Assembly (NCBI RefSeq): GCF_000429705.1
Contig: NZ_KE386941.1
Location: 806,001-870,000 of the forward strand
DNA from: Alteribacter aurantiacus DSM 18675
Lineage (GTDB): Bacteria > Bacillota > Bacilli > Bacillales > Salisediminibacteriaceae
DNA length: 64,000 nt
Reading direction: 5' to 3'
Position numbers and translations under genes: made by a program. The first letter of the stretch is position 1. Every line of letters starts with the position of its first letter. The notes below the pieces were generated by a model. The model did not search any database and was not told the origin of the DNA. It worked only from the letters and a program-made list of their open reading frames with translations. This document shows positions 61,307 to 64,000 of the stretch, one piece after another.

Positions 61307-62995
61307 TTAGCCATGCCTTCTGAACCTATTTAACGTCTGTACCAGCTCTTGTTTTCTTGGAAGTGCCAAATCACCAGGATGTTGACCTTTAAATGTACCT
61401 AGCACATCAAGACCTTTATGATCAATTTCTTCATATAAATGGTCAATGGCACGCATGACTGTTGTGTCGTTCTCTTTAAAAGTTGTAGATAACCGCTTGA
61501 GCATGACTGCCAGAGCCCGAGTCTGACTTTGATCAATGATTTGTTCCACATGGGACAGATCAATAGGTGTGCGATTAAAGAGGATCGTCTCTTTTCCTTT
61601 GGCATCCACCTTTTGCTTATGACCAAGCTTATTTACAAATGAAGGTCTATCAAATCGGCGTGGTTTCGGCAAAGATATGGGAGTGGGCGTTTGGTGCAAT
61701 CTGTTGTTTTTTAATTCTCCGGCAATCTCTTTAGCTTGCTTCGTTTTATCAAAAGGCTTGTAATGGTCCATCTGAATAACATGGTCTGCAGCTTCAAAAT
61801 AATCACCGGAACCCCCGATCGCAAGGATCGTAGAAATGTTTAAGGTGTCCGACAGCTGTTTTACATGATCCAAATAAGGAGTAATCGGCTCGTTTGCCAC
61901 AAGTTTTTGCATTCTTGCGTCACGAATCATGAAGTTTGTGGCACTCGTATCCTCGTCCATTAACATCAGTGTGCATTTCATTTCTAAAGCTTCCACAATG
62001 GACGCTGCTTGTGACGTACTTCCACTTGCATCGTCTGTGGAGAAAGACTGAGTATCTTTATTAAATGGAAGGTTGGTAATGAAAGGTGTTATATCTACGT
62101 CGTGTACACTTCTTCCATCTTCCGCTTTTATTTTAACGGCGCTTTGTTCGGTCAATACATATTCCCGTCCGTCCTCTAAAATGTGATTGTAAACGCCTCT
62201 TTCAATCGCCTTTAACAATGTGCTTTTCCCGTGATAACCGCCACCTGCAATGAGAGTGATCCCTTGGGGTATTGCCATACCGGTGATGGTGCTACCATCA
62301 GGTAAGTGAACTGTGTGTTCAAACGCATCTGGAGAATGAAAAGGGACTGCATCTTTTAAAGGTTTATTACTTACCCCGCTTTCCCTTGGAAGGATAGATC
62401 CATTAGCAATGAAAGAAACAATGTTATGTTTTTTCATGTCTTTTCTGATCGCTTCTTGATTGTCTGCAAGGATCACGTAGTCTTTTACTTTAGTGTTAGT
62501 AATCTTTTCTAACGCATTAGTTACAATTACAGGTACAGTGTGGGTTAAGAGAGTTGCCGCGTCTTTTCCTCTGATTCTTCTACCATTAGCAGGTAGACCA
62601 ATACTTAACCGAATGTCGATTTGATGAGGATTGACATTGACCGCTGTTCGATCAAGAACTTCTTGACCAGGTGAGTCAATGACAACCAAACCTCCTTTTC
62701 CGGTTCCCATTCTTGGTACTTGTTTTTTCTTAATTTCCTTGTTCACAAAGCGAGCGATCATATCTTCCACAGCTATTTTACGAACGTCGGTCGATAAACA
62801 GTCGGTCGATCGTTTTTCATGAGAAAAAGGAACAACTACCCTGACTTTAGAAGGGGAAGCAAACGGATCTCCTTGAACGTAATCAATATGTAAAGTGAAA
62901 TCTCTTTCTTTATAAGATCCTTGAATGGACTTTAGCATTTTATAGCTCTTCCCATCCATTTGTGTAAGCTTTTTTCTAAGTTCATCCATTGGCAT
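61307..62995 (-). CDS. ABC-class ATPase (PF09818-type), MRB1590-like
   Basis: 562 residues. A long N-terminal domain (DELRKKLTQMDGKSYKMLK) precedes the P-loop GGGYHGKSTLLKAIERG at about residue 255; the signature-like FSTDDASGSTSQAASIVEAL and Walker B LMLMDEDTSATNF follow. This is the soluble ABC_ATPase family related to trypanosome MRB1590, thought to handle nucleic acids. ATG at 62995 has AAAGGAG 10 bases upstream. Monocistronic, function unknown. Confidence 0.83.
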   Translation of the reverse strand: MPMDELRKKLTQMDGKSYKMLKSIQGSYKERDFTLHIDYVQGDPFASPSKVRVVVPFSHEKRSTDCLSTDVRKIAVEDMIARFVNKEIKKKQVPRMGTGKGGLVVIDSPGQEVLDRTAVNVNPHQIDIRLSIGLPANGRRIRGKDAATLLTHTVPVIVTNALEKITNTKVKDYVILADNQEAIRKDMKKHNIVSFIANGSILPRESGVSNKPLKDAVPFHSPDAFEHTVHLPDGSTITGMAIPQGITLIAGGGYHGKSTLLKAIERGVYNHILEDGREYVLTEQSAVKIKAEDGRSVHDVDITPFITNLPFNKDTQSFSTDDASGSTSQAASIVEALEMKCTLMLMDEDTSATNFMIRDARMQKLVANEPITPYLDHVKQLSDTLNISTILAIGGSGDYFEAADHVIQMDHYKPFDKTKQAKEIAGELKNNRLHQTPTPISLPKPRRFDRPSFVNKLGHKQKVDAKGKETILFNRTPIDLSHVEQIIDQSQTRALAVMLKRLSTTFKENDTTVMRAIDHLYEEIDHKGLDVLGTFKGQHPGDLALPRKQELVQTLNRFRRHG

Positions 62996-63157
62996 GAATA
63001 GCACACTCCTTTAAAACGGTACTAATTAACATTAAATCATAAGTGGTTAAATTAACAAAATCCTCTCCGAAGTTAAAAGGCTCCCTGATAAAAAGAATAA
63101 TTATCCAGTGTAAAGGAGACATTATGGTTGTAAAAAATGAAAAGGAGATTGATCATC

Positions 63158-63835
63158 ATGAAAAAATGGGTTGTATTAAGCTTCGCGTTTATGATTGCTT
63201 TATTATCAATGGGTGCAAGCGTGACACAAGGAGAAGCAAGTGAGGGATTTGTAAGAGCAATCCACGCGTCTCCGGATGCTCCAGCAGTCGACATCTATGT
63301 AAATAAAGATAAGGTTTTAGAAAGTGTAACGTTTAAAGATGTGAGTGACTACTTGCCGCTACAAGAAGGTGCTTACAACGTTCGCATTTTTCCAGAGGGG
63401 GCAAATCCTAAAAAAGATGAAGCCGTCATTGAAAAAAATGTAGAAGTTAAAGCAGGGCAAGCATATACGCTGGCTGCTGTCGGTCCTCTTAATCAATTGG
63501 ATTTGGTAGCAGTAGGAGATGCTTTGGAGCCAGTAGAAGGTAAAGTAAAAGTAAGAGCAGCGCATTTTTCACCGGATGCTCCAGCAGTCGATATTGTTGC
63601 CGCACCGGATACAATCTTGTTTGAGAATGTAAGCTTCCCTCAGGTGAGTGATTATCTTGAAGTGGATGCAGGAACAGTAAACCTAGAAGTAAGACCGACT
63701 GGATCTGAAGATACTGTATTCCAAGTACCAAACGTAGGTCTTGAAGAAGGATCTGTATACTCTGCATTTGCTGTAGGTCAGCTCGAAGGAGAGCCGGCAT
63801 TCGATATTATTCTTGTGAAAGATGCCATACAATAA
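63158..63835 (+). CDS. Secreted DUF4397 protein with two repeats
   Basis: 225 residues. A signal peptide (VVLSFAFMIALLSMGASVTQG) is followed by two DUF4397 repeats, each with H-SPDAPAVDI (about residues 36-48 and 141-153). The repeats look like Ig-like beta domains on the cell surface. ATG at 63158 has AAAAGGAGA 9 bases upstream; the frame from 63137 is not needed. Role unknown. Confidence 0.85.
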   Translation: MKKWVVLSFAFMIALLSMGASVTQGEASEGFVRAIHASPDAPAVDIYVNKDKVLESVTFKDVSDYLPLQEGAYNVRIFPEGANPKKDEAVIEKNVEVKAGQAYTLAAVGPLNQLDLVAVGDALEPVEGKVKVRAAHFSPDAPAVDIVAAPDTILFENVSFPQVSDYLEVDAGTVNLEVRPTGSEDTVFQVPNVGLEEGSVYSAFAVGQLEGEPAFDIILVKDAIQ

Positions 63836-63845
63836 ACGTTTTTAG

Positions 63846-64000
63846 AGGTTAGGACAAATAGAATGTGTTTTGTAAAGAATCCAAACAATGAACGAGCGTT
63901 GCGTATGAAATGTGATCTCGAAAGCGAAGGGGAGGCCCTCGTAGTTCGCGTAACGAGGAGGGTAGCCCAGCTAGCGGGGTATATTTCAACAGTCATACGA
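63846..64000. repeat. Dispersed repeat, runs off the window
   Basis: 63846-63882 repeats the left half of 597-689 (GGACA, AGAA, GTGTTTT, AGAATCC). From about 63900 a second palindromic unit begins with GCGTATGA and closes with TCATACGA at the window edge, holding CTCGTAGTT/CGCGTAACGAG and GCTAGC. The full extent cannot be seen. Confidence 0.5.

Noticed and set aside
1..64000. CRISPR arrays, tRNA or rRNA genes, prophage, complete IS
   Set aside because: No evenly spaced repeats, no tRNA cloverleaf or rRNA words noticed, no transposase, integrase or phage structural gene.

Overview
The window is 64 kb of low-GC Firmicute chromosome. It fits an endospore-forming member of the Bacillaceae, probably one of the salt- or alkali-tolerant genera; the genus cannot be fixed from sequence alone. 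Supporting signs are strong GGAGG ribosome sites with many GTG and TTG starts, typical Bacillus neighbourhoods (sigI-rsgI, ydbS-ydbT, dgk-dck, tatA-tatC, XpaC/TelA-type pair, acsA, fumC), and small sporulation-type genes (YjcZ, Spo0E family, YtzC and YppF families). No rRNA, tRNA, CRISPR array, prophage or complete insertion sequence is visible.

Layout. 1-10.2 kb: lipoprotein, TRIC-type channel, nicotinamidase pncA, YeeE/TsuA-type thiosulfate transporter, a cyclase-thioredoxin-TlpA operon, ypgR and ydbST. 10.2-16.6 kb: a hypothetical protein, an MBL hydrolase, sigI-rsgI, and a TelA pair. 16.8-22 kb: NCS1 permease, NRDE protein, tatA/tatC, dgk-dck. 22-25.2 kb: a YfcC-type transporter with isoaspartyl dipeptidase iadA behind a likely sigma-54 promoter. 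25.5-34.2 kb: DegV, patatin, MFS, a ComEC-like lipoprotein, a DUF420 protein, a subtilase with an N-terminal sensor-like domain, Spo0E. 34.5-37.5 kb: beta-phosphoglucomutase and maltose phosphorylase. 38.1-52.4 kb: a lysine catabolic island. 52.6-64 kb: LysM/SleB-like hydrolase, acsA, fumC, dipeptidase, two DUF1722 genes, msrA-msrB, an ABC-ATPase and a DUF4397 protein.

The lysine island is the most coherent system. KamA (lysine 2,3-aminomutase) and AblB (beta-lysine acetyltransferase) would make N6-acetyl-beta-lysine. YodT, YodS/YodR and YodQ could transaminate, activate and deacetylate it to 4-aminobutyrate, and GabT plus an aldehyde dehydrogenase would give succinate. A PucR-type regulator flanks the yod-gab operon. 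A PAS/AAA+ sigma-54 activator lies just upstream of kamA, which has a consensus-like -24/-12 promoter and a 14-bp inverted repeat about 118 bp upstream of the expected start.

The main structural novelty is a family of non-autonomous mobile repeats: three copies (1717-1932, 26615-26740, 37558-37775) with about 28-bp terminal inverted repeats and different 8-bp A/T-rich target duplications. One copy lacks the central GC-rich module. Other dispersed repeats and a 1.3-kb segment bounded by inverted 44-bp repeats are also described.
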